Assembly (NCBI GenBank): GCA_051453625.1
Contig: JBOZIK010000001.1
Location: 108,781,906 to 108,810,772 of the forward strand
Origin: Welwitschia mirabilis
Lineage: Eukaryota > Gnetophyta > Gnetopsida > Welwitschiales
Direction: 5' to 3'
DNA length: 28,867 nt
Made by a program: the position numbers and the translations under genes. Positions 1 through 10,039 of the stretch are shown here, piece after piece. Within the stretch, counting starts at the first letter, position 1; the number at the start of each line of letters is the position of its first letter. The notes beneath the pieces were generated by a model. The model saw nothing but the letters and a program-made list of their open reading frames with translations. It was not told where the DNA came from and made no database searches.

Positions 1-717
1 CAGTTAGTTCTTGTAAGTAGTTATTCATTCTTTTATTATTAATACATACTAATTTAGTATTAGCAATCCTTAAATGAAACTACTTTATTATAAGTTTTTT
101 AATTACCAAATGCATTGTTTAATGTTACTTCTATGGTTTTGTAATTATAGAATTTGATGGATCTTGTGCACAATCATTCATACTTTTCATGCTTATGAAG
201 GACTATGAAGAATCAAAGGGACTAAGTAAGTCATCAACACCCATGTGATGGATAAAATTATCCATCCATACCCAAGCCTTAATGAATTGATGATTTAGCT
301 ATATTTTAGAAATACAGGAACCATTGGAGTAAAGGTGAAGCACTTAATAAATATGCTAGACCTTTGGAGCACTTCCATTTTCTTACATTGCTAAGCAAAG
401 ATCAATAAATTCTCAAACTTTTGATNNNNNNNNNNNNNNNNNNNNNNNNNNNNNNNNNNNNNNNNNNNNNNNNNNNNNNNNNNNNNNNNNNNNNNNNNNN
501 NNNNNNNNNNNNNNNNNNNNNNNNNGTTGTATTTTAGGAATACAAGAACCATTGGAGTAAAGGTGAAGTACTGAATGAATCTGCTAGACCTTTGGAGCGC
601 TTCCATTTTCTTATATTGCTAAGCAAAGATCAATAAATTCTCAAACTTTTGGTTTTTGTTTTTTTCCCCTTTCTATTGCAAGTTTAAATTAATTATGTTA
701 CTTTTATTAAGCTATTA
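1..717. other. AT-rich sequence left of the copia LTR, no gene
   Basis: I see no coding region. The stretch lies just left of the alignable part of the 5' LTR and may be the older, unalignable 5' part of that LTR or flanking DNA. It contains a 100-N gap (426-525) with related copies of a ~123-bp segment on each side. The right half (650-717) aligns weakly with the region before 5067. Confidence 0.5.
303..653. repeat. Diverged ~123-bp duplicate flanking an N gap
   Basis: Positions 303-425 and 531-653 are the same sequence with about nine differences by my hand alignment (~7%), separated by a 100-N gap. The differences are spread along the copy and mostly transitions. Divergence is higher than at the other duplicated gap edges in this window (1 in 76, 1 in 73, 3 in 139). 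This may therefore be a true tandem duplication or paralogous copies joined by the scaffolder, not only an unmerged overlap. Confidence 0.7.
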
Positions 718-1270
718 CATATATATCCTTATGAAAAATGATACTATATTCTTATCTAGTTTAAATTTGGTTTACTACTATACATGAACAAGGATTTGCA
801 ATATTAAAAACAATATTTCACATGTAAACAAACATTATTGAACATCATTTATACTAAAGAATTTGCATCTCAACCATATATTATAAAAAGCATATTTTAC
901 ATTATCCTCTTCTTGTATAATCCTTTTATTCTATTTTTATCATTAAAACATTTTTTTATGAACATTATTATGATGGGATTTAAGAAGAGGATTTCCATAA
1001 AATTTATTGTATTTGGTTAAAGGCTATTAAAAAGCCTTATTTAGGTGTAAATCCCAAAGTGATTAATAAAGAAAAAATATACTTGTTTCTTTCATCATTT
1101 TATGTGTACTTGATTTTCTTATATTTATTTTTATTTTATTATCATTAGCTTTTAATGAACTTGATTTACACTATATCAAATTACAATTATACTTAGTTAA
1201 GTTTTTATGGATAAAATTTCCATTGACTTTCCTATTTACTACTCCCCTCTAGAAAATTTTATTCTAAAAC
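718..1270 (+). repeat. 5' LTR (alignable part) of a decayed Ty1/copia-type element
   Basis: This block aligns along its length with 5067-5595. Both start with CATATATATCC, share blocks such as AACAAA...CATCATTTAT, TTATGATGG and TATATCAAAT, and end with an ACTCCCCT(C/T)TAGAA block a few bases before the LTR end. Identity by eye is roughly 70%, so the insertion is very old. A primer-binding-site relic follows directly and a ruined copia gag lies downstream, which gives the orientation. The true LTR start is not resolved and may lie left of the window. The 60-codon ORF inside it (838-1020) is not a gene. Confidence 0.72.
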
Positions 1271-1283
1271 TTGACATTAGTGT
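1271..1283 (+). other. Decayed primer binding site (initiator tRNA-Met type)
   Basis: TTGACATTAGTGT follows the 5' LTR end directly. Against the common plant primer-binding site TTGGTATCAGAGC it differs at five positions, four of them transitions. The position immediately after the LTR is where a site complementary to the 3' end of initiator methionine tRNA is expected. On sequence alone the match would be weak; the position supports it. Confidence 0.45.
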
Positions 1284-1374
1284 ACATTGTTGAAGTTTTT
1301 GTTGTTTCTTTATGAATTTTAGGGATAATCTTTAAAGGATTCAATGGAATGCTAGCCAATGTCCTCCATGTTTT

Positions 1375-3250
1375 AGTAAAATCAAATATGAGTTTTATAA
1401 GAATATTATGTAGGCTTTCATTAAGGCTATGATATTTTATTAGTGGATAGTTATGAACACATGATTTGAACCACAACAAAAGGCACAGTCATTAATGAAG
1501 TTGATGTCTTAGTTTTATAAGGAGAGGAAAGGATTGTCAAATAAATAAAACATGTGATAATCCTCGATAATAAAGTGATGACTACACTATTTTATGAACT
1601 AAACTAGAGAACTATAATAAGATAAAATACTTTCCTATAGCTAAAGAAATTTGGGATAAGTAGTAGGTCATGCATGGGTGTGCTAACCAAATAAAAAAAA
1701 TAAAGAAACAAATGTTCATACCCTATAGGATGTAATATAATGAGACTTTCTTAGAGTTCAAGAATAAATTAATGGATATTATGAATGGTCTATGGGGTAT
1801 TTGTGAACCACTATGAACTAGCCAAATTGTGAAGATGATCCTAAGTTTACTTCTTAGGTCATATGAAAATAAATTTCTATCAATAAAAGATATAAAGTAC
1901 CTACAAAAGATAAAGTTAAAGGAACTGTAAGTGATATTCTCACATTTTAATTAAGACATTTTCATAAGAGAGATAAAGATAAAGATAAATGTATGGCTCA
2001 TAATCCAAAATAATCTTATTTTCAAATGATTCATCTAGTTCTTATTCTTTAGTTATTATTCTTCTAATTTATATTCTAATCTAGATGACAAGATTACTCT
2101 TATTACAGGAAAGTAAAGAAGAAGTAAAAGGAAAGATGAAAATCAAAGTAGAAAATCATTTAATCTAAGAGGAAAGGAAAAAGAAATAAGAGGAATTTAG
2201 TGATCTACACATAAAGGTCTTGTACATGCTATAGCTAAGTGTTCAAACAATAAGAAGGTGAAATATCTTAAGAAGAAAATAAATAAATTTCGTGTGGCAA
2301 CATGAGACAGTAATAATGACTTAGATTACGAAGAGGTTTGTCATGATAAGAGGTTATCTTTAATGGCTTTTACTTCTAATCATGCTTTCTTTATGTATTT
2401 ATTATGTAATGATTTTGAGTTAACTAATCCTTAAAAGAATGAATTAGAAAATACTCTAGACTTTTATTTGATAATTATAAAGATGAAGATACAAATAAAG
2501 ATGATAAGGAAGATCAATTCTCTAATTATGATTAAGAACAATAAGCCAAGAAGGATGATCAAGCATAAGAGGAATAAGAATAAGGATATAATAGCTTACT
2601 GAAGTAGGTTTATAAAGAGTTATGCAAAAAATCAAAAATATTTTAAAAACAAATATGCTTTTTAAGAAAAATTTTAAGGAGATAAAAGAAGAAAATAAAT
2701 CAACCTTGACTCAGCTTGACCAAGTAAGAAAGGAGATAACAAGCATGAACTAATGCATTGAAAAATATGTTGGATATCTTTAAGGACTTGTTAAAGTAAG
2801 AGATGATGAATGTAAGCGTTTATTGAATAAAATTGGTAAGTTGCAAACATTATCTTTAAGTCCTCTACAAATAATAGCACATTAGATGAGATACTTCTAA
2901 GGCAATTGTCATCCACTGATAGGGATTGATTAGGATAACTACCTTTTCTTACTTTAATGTTTATACTAAAATCCTCCCAAAAACCTTCTTTACTCTCTAA
3001 TGGGAGACTGACATTTGTTAAGATCTCCAAATTACGTGATTTTCAACCTTAGCATTCTCATCTTAAGTGTGGTAAAATGAAAAAAAAATTTAATTATCAC
3101 TTCTATAATAGATTTGATCATAATAAGTTAAATTTCCACTATAAGTACAACTTTACCAAATGTAGTCATATGAAAAGATTTTAATTTATTCATAAGAAAT
3201 TAGACTTTGATATTGGATAGAGTAAGGATAGGGATCATAACAAGTTATTA
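1375..3250 (+). pseudogene. Ty1/copia Gag polyprotein remnant (UBN2-type, dead)
   Basis: Gag forms the virus-like particle of LTR retrotransposons. Translating across stops gives an N-terminal piece around 1380-1495 like the start of copia Gag (FIKAM followed by a Trp in the ALW/LW position, then EPQQK). A UBN2-like segment follows at 1587-1803 with YNKIK, AKEIWDK, ANQIKK and NKLMDIMNGL in the usual order. A Lys-rich region comes next, then a degraded CCHC zinc knuckle at 3095-3136. Stops and frameshifts are frequent, so no protein can be made. Protease, integrase and reverse transcriptase motifs are not recognisable downstream. The fragment LTKPLPYDH near 3285-3312 resembles the TKPLP motif at the end of copia RNase H, but I would not rest on it. 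Family assignment is good; exact borders are approximate. Confidence 0.7.
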
Positions 3251-4127
3251 ACACACATAGATTTATCTACCACTAATAATATTCTTACTAAACCTTTACC
3301 CTATGATCATTTATGTCCTTATGTAAGTCACTTAATCTTAGTTCATACCCATGAATCACCTTCTTTCTTTCATGCTTAGGTGTATATATCCTATTTTACT
3401 TAGAGTTTTTATCATATTAAGTGTACTCTCAAGTTTTTGTATCTTTATTCCTTCTTAAATTGATGTTATATTCCTTTATAATTAGTCCCAAATCTTTTTT
3501 AATAAATCCTACACTTTTCTATTGTACTTAAATTGAACTCTAACTAGTGGATGATTGATTACTCCTCTTCTTGCAATGATTCTCTTGCATTTAATTTATT
3601 GAAATATCTTATTAGATTTTTTTTGTCTTGTTTAAATTAAATAAACAATCAACTAGTCTTCTTAGTATGTTAACCACCTACATTCCAAAAACTACTTTCC
3701 ACTTTTACACTATCACTTGTTAATTGCACCTTCACTATTGTTATTGATAAAAAGAAGGGAGAGTTAAGCTTGAAACTATTATCTTTATATAGTATTACAA
3801 GATATAAATATTTACTTTTTTATACATAACATTTACATAATAATACAATGACATGGAATGGCATACACATATTCGTTTAAGATATTTCATGTGATTTCTT
3901 GATAAATATATTAACATTTACATTTTCCAAAATTTTGTATAATCTTTAAGTAGGTAAACTATATAATTTATACACTATAGATATGTATGGCTAAATTGTC
4001 ATGTAACGAATTGAACCTTTTCAAATATCCCTCATAGTAGTTTGTTTAACATATTTATTATAGGGAAAGCATTTTATAGTTAAAACTTAACAGGATGTTT
4101 ATTATGAATTTGATTGCCATCAATCAT
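3251..4127 (+). other. Internal remainder of copia element, no recognisable pol
   Basis: Between the Gag remnant and the polypurine tract there are only about 0.9 kb, far less than a copia pol needs (usually over 3 kb). I could not recognise protease, integrase or reverse transcriptase motifs in any + strand frame. The element is either internally deleted or derives from a non-autonomous form. The sequence is AT-rich with no useful ORF. Confidence 0.5.
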
Positions 4128-4136
4128 AAGGGGGAA
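4128..4136 (+). other. Polypurine tract of the copia element
   Basis: AAGGGGGAA sits after GATTGCCATCAATCAT, the context typical of plant copia polypurine tracts. It primes plus-strand DNA synthesis and marks the left edge of the 3' LTR, which is here expected at about 4137. Confidence 0.6.
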
Positions 4137-5595
4137 TATTATTACACCTATAGGCTGTTAAGTGATAACTAACAAGTTAAATGATTTTCTTGCATATCAC
4201 ATTATTATAAGTTTAGCTCAACTCTTATAATGATATGAAAAAAGGACACTAGGATGTGAGTCATGACAATAAACAAAAAAATATTACAAATAAAAATGCA
4301 AATTTTGAATAAAGTAGGCAACAAAAAAGAACTAGGTATAATACTATCTATAAACTAAAGAAAAAATTATAAAGGGACTAATGCTTTCAATAAATTAAAT
4401 CAAGCATTTGAGATTCTTACAAATGAACTAGGTAGAAATCTCATCTAGAAGCATCATAGGGATCTATCCCCTAGATGAAGAGGCTTCTAATCGCCTTTAG
4501 TTTTGAAGTAGTTTTGTTCTTTTGAGATGGCCTTAGTCTCTCTATTATGATGTTCTTAGTCTAATTTTTGTAACTTTTTGTTTCTAGTTTTTTCCTAATA
4601 CTCAATCAAAAGCTTATTGCAAATCTCACATCTAGGGGCATCTTTGCCTATCCTGTAATGTATTTTTGTGTTAATAGAATTTCTACTTTTTCTTTCAAAA
4701 AAAGTAAAGATAGAATTATTAGATGTAGCTGAGAAGGGAAATTATAAACTACTAAACAAATGACTGGGAACTACAAAGGAGGTAATCAGGAACTTCAAGG
4801 TGGATGACTACCTACTGGCAAGATTCTACAAATTACAACTAATATGGAGGTAATAAGAAACTATTAAGCAAGTGACTACGTATTGATAAAATTATGTAGA
4901 AATTGACTTAATCTGATAAGGAATCAACCACCTAAGGGTTCATTATTACGTAGTTAATCAAATTCAAAAAAGAGGTCAAATACCTATTACTTTAAAAAAT
5001 AAAAAATATAACAACTATAGGTAATTATTGGAAGTGAAATATGATCATGTTTATAGCTACTGAGAGCATATATATCCACTTCTATTTGTCAAATAAATTA
5101 AGAAAATTTTAATGATGATTTATAAGAATTAAAAATAAGATTCCATGTATAAACAAATACTATTGCGCATCATTTATGCTTAAGAATTGGAATTTCCATT
5201 ATATATTGTAAAAAGCACAATTTACCTTATTCTTCCCTTTCATACTCCTTTCTTCTATCTTTATCAATAAAATGCTTTTTCTAAACATCATTATGATGGA
5301 CTTTGAGGCTAAGAATTATCGTAAAATCCCACTATAATTGACTGTAGGCTTACAAAAAGCCATGTTAATTGTATAGCTAGAAAGTGATCAACAAAGAGGA
5401 AACATGCTTGTTTCTTTTATTCTTTTGTTGTGCACTTGATTTTATTATATTCATTATTATTTTTTATGCGTAATTCTTTAATGAATGTGGTTTACATTAT
5501 ATCAAATAAGAATTGTACTGACTTAGATTTTTACTAAGTAAATTTGCCTTAGATTTTGTATTAATCACTCCCCTTTAGAAGAGTTAGTTATAACA
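4137..5595 (+). repeat. 3' LTR of the copia element (with a likely nested insertion)
   Basis: The right part (5067-5595) aligns with the 5' LTR at 718-1270 and ends at TAACA (5591-5595). The left edge is inferred from the polypurine tract at 4128-4136. The part from 4137 to about 5060 does not align clearly with the DNA left of 718. One reason may be a nested insertion ending at about 4702 with a non-LTR-like tail. The left boundary is therefore less certain than the right one. Confidence 0.6.
4372..4702 (+). mobile_element. Possible 3' end of a non-LTR element nested in the LTR
   Basis: The segment has slightly different composition. It runs through several T-rich blocks to TTAATAGAATTTCTACTTTTT and a short A run (4696-4702), the usual look of a LINE or SINE 3' tail. 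The sequence after the tail (TAAAGATAGAATTATTAGA, 4704-4722) resembles the stretch before 4372 (TAAAGAAAAAATTATAAAG) at about 14 of 19 positions. This could be a decayed target-site duplication. AT-rich sequence makes such matches cheap, so this is tentative. Confidence 0.3.
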
Positions 5596-7559
5596 AGAAG
5601 GTATGGAAATAATCCATGATTTGAAATAAATATTATAAATCCTAATTCATATCTACTAAAAACCCAAGTTGTATCTTGGTTATTCAATAAANNNNNNNNN
5701 AACATGTTAACTATGTGATCTTATAATATCTTGTTATCATATCTTGTATTCATATACATGATTAATTATTTATTAACATCATAACTATGTGTTACATAAA
5801 AATACATTTCATATTTTATGTTCTATTAGTTCTCTACTTTATTTCCTCATTGTACATGCTCTCACATGTTCAAAATATATATCTACACTTCAATTATTTA
5901 TTCTACTACGTTTTTGTAATTTTATATTTCATATTATGAAATACATGCTCATTTGGATGCTATCTAATTTAATTTTCAAACAGATATTCAATTGGGATGA
6001 TTAAAACTAATCATTCATGTAGTGTATCAATTATATTCTCTACACATGCTAATTCTCTTTCTTACATGTATTGAAAAATATCATAGAAACGTATCTTGCT
6101 TTACATCCTTTGTATCAACTTTGAAGCTTACAATGGAAAACTTTCTCGTAGTATAATACAAGGCATGAGCTACGAACTACTTATTATACGTATCAGGCAC
6201 AATATCCATTATAGCTATTATAATAACATATTACCAAGAAATACTTAGTAAATCATATTAAAGAAGAGTTAAAGAATGAAAAAATTTAGATTTGTTAATT
6301 GTAATGGATCTTTAAAGATAGATTAGTTATTGGCGATTGGTATTGACATCTTAAAAATCAAGTAAGTTAGAATCAACAGTGAAACAAAAGTTTAAAAAAT
6401 CAACTCAAAGAAGGATAGGATCATAAGTTTGTTTTCTAAAACCTTATCGACCTAAGATTATTATAAAATCCTTTAAGCTATTGATTAGGGTAAGTTTGGT
6501 AATTGAGAATAAAAATGATCAATGATCAAGATAAAGTATGTAAGATGGACATGCATATGTCTAGCCATGCTTGCCTCAAATTTGAGCCCCTTAATTATCT
6601 ATTTATTAATCTTAGGAATACTACCTTTACTTATGTTCCATATATTTATATATTCTACAACATGTCATTTTTATGGGTTTAGCCTCTATAGTCTTCATAA
6701 TGTAGTATATTTTATAGGAATCTCATTCATTTTTCTATGATTTTATATTATAATTTCAACATCTAAATCCATACGTTTATACTATCTTATTATATTCCTT
6801 TTGAAATATCTTCTGTGATTTTATGCATTGTTATTGTAAAAAGTTGTTTACATTTAATTATTTAGCCATGGAAAAAACTCACAAGGAGTAAATTAAGCAA
6901 CAAGGAACAAGGAGCAGGTAATAAAACTAATTCATACAAATAATCTTATCAAGGAACACCTAAGCCATGGGCTTTTAGAAAAGAACCATTCATGAGGAAT
7001 GTTTTCCTATGAACGAGGGCATATCAGATGGCTAAAGTTATGAATCTAAAATACCCAATACTAATTATAAATGTATTTCCTTTTATCAATTGAGCACCAT
7101 TTAAACTTGATAGTTATTAGTAATCAACAAGAGATGAGTTTTTAGGAAGTCTTTTATTTTTAACATTAACCAAACTTTTCTAATTAATTGGTAGTTGTCA
7201 TAATACATTATTGTTTAGAGCTAGTAAATACCGAATGAAATTAGTCATTTAATAAGGTAGTGTGTGATGAATACTAATCATCAATTTTTCACCTTCCAAA
7301 TTCTCCACATTCTTGTAACTATAGGCCTAGCCTTGTAAATCCACCACATTTTGATCATTACTAACAATGTAGTTCACCTTAAAAATATAAATATAGTAAA
7401 TATATAAATATTACTTAACAATTATTTACATGTCAATTAATTGTAAACCATGTAAATCAATCATGTGTAAAGAAAAATGATGAAAATAGTATCCTCCTCC
7501 TAACTCTCATAATATACCATCTATTAAGCGTAAACACAACTTATTTGCCTGTTAGGCAT
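5596..7559. other. AT-rich intergenic DNA, no gene seen
   Basis: About 2 kb of AT-rich sequence between the copia element and the malate dehydrogenase promoter, with a 9-N gap at 5692-5700. The longest open frames (5789-6004 and 6522-6740, + strand, 71-72 codons) have the Ile/Leu/Phe-rich composition expected from translated AT-rich DNA and match nothing I know. Confidence 0.6.
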
Positions 7560-7860
7560 GCTCTGATTGCCTACAAGAAAAGCTATACCTGCATAACGGA
7601 GAGCGGGGTAGTATTGCAGTGGGGTTGAGAGGATTTCAACAATATCGTAATACATTAGAATGGCCTAGTACAATATTCGTCACGTTAGGCCTGCGTAGTC
7701 GTTTTATTGCTTTTCAAACATCTAAACCTGCCTTTCGTTGGAGGGTCGGCTCCAGCGAGTACTCGTTGCGTGGCATGCTCTTCTGAAGCGATATCGCGGT
7801 AGGAAATTTGTTGATAGCGAACTATTTATCTTTTTTTCTTCATTTGTTTAGGGTTTATAG
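7560..7860 (+). promoter_or_regulatory. Probable promoter of the malate dehydrogenase gene
   Basis: CpG dinucleotides become frequent here after several kilobases almost without them, and this continues through about 8180. The stretch holds an ACGT core (GTCACGTT, 7679-7686), a weak TATA-like TATTTAT (7823-7829), a pyrimidine-rich patch (7830-7845) and a telo-box (7847-7856). The transcription start is not determinable from sequence alone; just after the pyrimidine patch (about 7845-7860) is my guess. The position directly upstream of the predicted leader exon supports the call. Confidence 0.5.
7847..7856 (+). promoter_or_regulatory. Telo-box (TTTAGGGTTT) near the likely transcription start
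   Basis: TTTAGGGTTT is the reverse complement of the plant telo-box core AAACCCTAA. In plants this element is common just around the start site of housekeeping and growth-linked genes. It lies right after a pyrimidine-rich patch, about 110 bp before the predicted 5' splice site. Confidence 0.5.
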
Positions 7861-7941
7861 GTTTTTCGAGGTCTTACGATCATCGTTTTCGCGAAGCATT
7901 GAATCGGCATTTCGTAATAGCTTTTAAGTTCTGTAGGATTT

Positions 7942-7956
7942 ATGTCCTCTTGCTAG
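7942..7956 (+). CDS. Minimal upstream ORF in the malate dehydrogenase leader
   Basis: ATG TCC TCT TGC TAG forms a four-codon upstream ORF that ends 11 bp before the predicted 5' splice site. If transcription starts near 7850 it is the only upstream ATG in the spliced leader. Such short uORFs can lower or tune translation of the main frame. Whether it is transcribed depends on the start site, which is not seen directly. Confidence 0.35.
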   Translation: MSSC

Positions 7957-7967
7957 ATATAGTCTAG

Positions 7968-8797
7968 GTAAGTCAGATAAATGCGTTCGACGGACCTTAG
8001 ATCTGCAAAATAGCACGAAAATTGGAGCTTTTTTTGTAAAACTTCGGTTTATCGACAAGTGTCCTAGCGATTATTTCTTTCTTTTGCTCCACTAGCTCCC
8101 TTTCTCGCGTTTTATTTGGGAACGAGATTTTTCTCGCCGGATCTTTTGCATTTCTCGGAGAGCCTCCTTCGCGTTTTTGGTTGATTGAATTGAAATATGT
8201 TAGGAAATCGGTAACAAAGATTTGTTGCCTTCAGCTTTCGGTTAAAGTTGATTTATCTTTACGTCTTTTATATATTTCTGCATTTGGAAGATGTTAAGTT
8301 TTAATCTTTCTCTCGTTCTGCAAAAAATTCGTTTTTTGTGAGAAGATGAGTCCTTCAGTTGTACGCGAAATTTTGGTGTTAGTGTTGAACACTTTGTTCT
8401 TTGTTTTTAGGTTCCATAACATGTTATACACATCCGTAATAACTATCATGTTGGTTCTTCGAAGAGGTTTCAGTTTATTTTCTTGCAAAGATATATCTAG
8501 TTTGATTTGACTAAGTGTCAGTTAAATTCTCTTCTGGATACATTGACTTAAAAGTTATTTTACATTGTATGTTATCGATTAATGACAATTGGTAGTACAC
8601 TAATTTTTTTTTTTGGGAAGGCATGTTAGTTCCGACGCCACTGTATTTGTCCGCATGCCTTATATTACTGATAAATTGCCATGCAACTTTGTTAAATTTA
8701 TTTTTCCACACTACTTTTCCCCAACGGGACTGGTAAATCGTCCTGCCGATAAAGCAGTTGTAATTACTAATTAGTTTTTGTTTTCTTTAATTTACAG
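7968..8797 (+). other. Predicted 5'-UTR intron of the malate dehydrogenase gene
   Basis: The 5' splice site AG|GTAAGT (intron starts at 7968) matches the consensus fully. The 3' site TTTACAG ends at 8797, preceded by a T-rich tract and a near-perfect branch site TACTAAT at 8765-8771, whose branch A (8770) is 27 nt from the acceptor G. The intron is 830 bp, and splicing leaves 18 nt before the start codon. Two perfect TTNGATYTG motifs, linked to intron-mediated enhancement, lie at 7997-8005 and 8501-8509. The intron is inferred from these signals; no transcript was seen. Confidence 0.75.
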
Positions 8798-8815
8798 AGG
8801 TGTTACCAAACCATA

Positions 8816-10039
8816 ATGACCACTGCAATCTCAGTGACGTCTGCCTATAGCACGCTCAGTTCTTCTGCCTCTGATTCTAGTCTTGGGCTACGTTCATGTC
8901 GTATCAGTTTTAAAGGCAAAAGGTCTACTAAGGCCGTTTGTCAGGGTAAAATTCCTTTCAGAAATGATTCTAAAGGCCATTTCATTGAAGGGTTAAAAGT
9001 AACTTATCGTCCGAGGTCAACAGTAATCAGACAGTCTGGGCAAGGTATTAGTGGAAATAAGACAGACACATATCAGGTTGCGGTTCTTGGAGCTGCTGGA
9101 GGAATTGGACAGCCTCTGTCCTTGCTCATTAAGATGTCTCCTTGGGTTTCTGTTTTGAATCTTTACGATATTGCTAATGTGAAAGGAGTTGCGGTGGATC
9201 TCAGTCACTGTAATACTCCTTCTCTGGTACAAGGCTTTACTGGGCCTGCCGAACTTCCAAAGGCGTTGAAGAATATGGATGTGGTTGTCATCCCTGCCGG
9301 TGTTGCTAGAAAACCAGGCATGACTCGCGATGATCTTTTCAATATCAATGCTGGCATTGTAAAAAGCTTAGTAGAAGCCGTTGCTGATAACTGTCCGAAT
9401 GCTTTCATCCATATAATTAGTAACCCTGTAAATTCAACTGTTCCTATTGCTGCCGAGGTTCTGAAACAGAAAGGCGTGTATGACCCCAGAAAGCTGTTTG
9501 GCGTCACTACATTGGACGTTGTTAGAGCAAACACATTTGTGGCACAGAAGAAGAAGAATCTTAAACTTATTGATGTGAATGTACCTGTGGTCGGAGGTCA
9601 TGCTGGTATTACCATTCTTCCATTGCTCTCTAAAACCTCGCCATCGATAAGCTTTACTCAGGAGGAGGTTGAAGAACTCACACCCAGAATCCAGAATGCA
9701 GGAACTGAAGTCGTGGAAGCAAAGGCCGGCGCAGGATCTGCAACTCTTTCCATGGCTTATGCTGCCGGAAGATTTGTAGAGGCTTCCATTAGGGCTCTTG
9801 ATGGTGACTCATATGTGTTTGAATGCTCATATGTTCAGTCTGAATTGACAGAATTGCCATTCTTTGCGTCTAGGGTTAAAATAGGTAAGGAAGGAGTTGA
9901 AGCTTTTGTAGGTTCGGAGCTGGAGAATCTAACTGAATATGAACAAAAAGCACTGGAAGCACTGAAACCAGAATTGAAGGCTAGCATAGAAAAGGGCATT
10001 GCTTTTGTCAACAAACAAACAAAGGCTGATACCCCTTAG
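8816..10039 (+). CDS. Plastid NAD-dependent malate dehydrogenase precursor
   Basis: The enzyme interconverts malate and oxaloacetate with NAD(H) in plastids and helps balance plastid NADH. In Arabidopsis the homologue is also known as a structural partner of the FtsH12-FtsHi import motor. Of the 407 residues, about 1-83 form a Ser/Thr- and base-rich, acid-poor transit peptide. The mature part starts near TYQVAVLG. The NAD-binding loop GAAGGIGQ is at 92-99 with the ribose-binding Asp118. The substrate arginines are Arg165, Arg171 and Arg237, with Asn203 and the catalytic pair Asp234-His262; all are present. Length agrees with the plant family (about 400). The frame is unbroken and I see no coding intron. 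The start is firm: A at -3, and in the predicted spliced leader an in-frame TAG (7965-7967) lies just upstream. Lack of the N- and C-terminal extensions and cysteines of the NADP chloroplast enzyme argues for the NAD form; plants name it pNAD-MDH. Confidence 0.95.
   Translation: MTTAISVTSAYSTLSSSASDSSLGLRSCRISFKGKRSTKAVCQGKIPFRNDSKGHFIEGLKVTYRPRSTVIRQSGQGISGNKTDTYQVAVLGAAGGIGQPLSLLIKMSPWVSVLNLYDIANVKGVAVDLSHCNTPSLVQGFTGPAELPKALKNMDVVVIPAGVARKPGMTRDDLFNINAGIVKSLVEAVADNCPNAFIHIISNPVNSTVPIAAEVLKQKGVYDPRKLFGVTTLDVVRANTFVAQKKKNLKLIDVNVPVVGGHAGITILPLLSKTSPSISFTQEEVEELTPRIQNAGTEVVEAKAGAGSATLSMAYAAGRFVEASIRALDGDSYVFECSYVQSELTELPFFASRVKIGKEGVEAFVGSELENLTEYEQKALEALKPELKASIEKGIAFVNKQTKADTP

Noticed and set aside
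838-1020. Short 60-codon open frame
   Set aside because: It lies inside the 5' LTR and is rich in Ile, Phe and Leu, as expected from translated AT-rich DNA.
3268-3340. End of copia RNase H (TKPLP motif) as proof of a pol remnant
   Set aside because: Only a few residues match, nothing else from pol is visible around it, and it comes too soon after the Gag zinc knuckle; kept only as a remark.
6522-6740. Hydrophobic 72-codon frame that might suggest a membrane protein
   Set aside because: Hydrophobicity follows from T-rich sequence; no conserved motif, promoter or neighbour supports a gene.
9205-9534. Antisense open frame of 109 codons within the malate dehydrogenase gene
   Set aside because: It is the mirror of a conserved coding region, has no family features, and open antisense frames are expected from codon bias.
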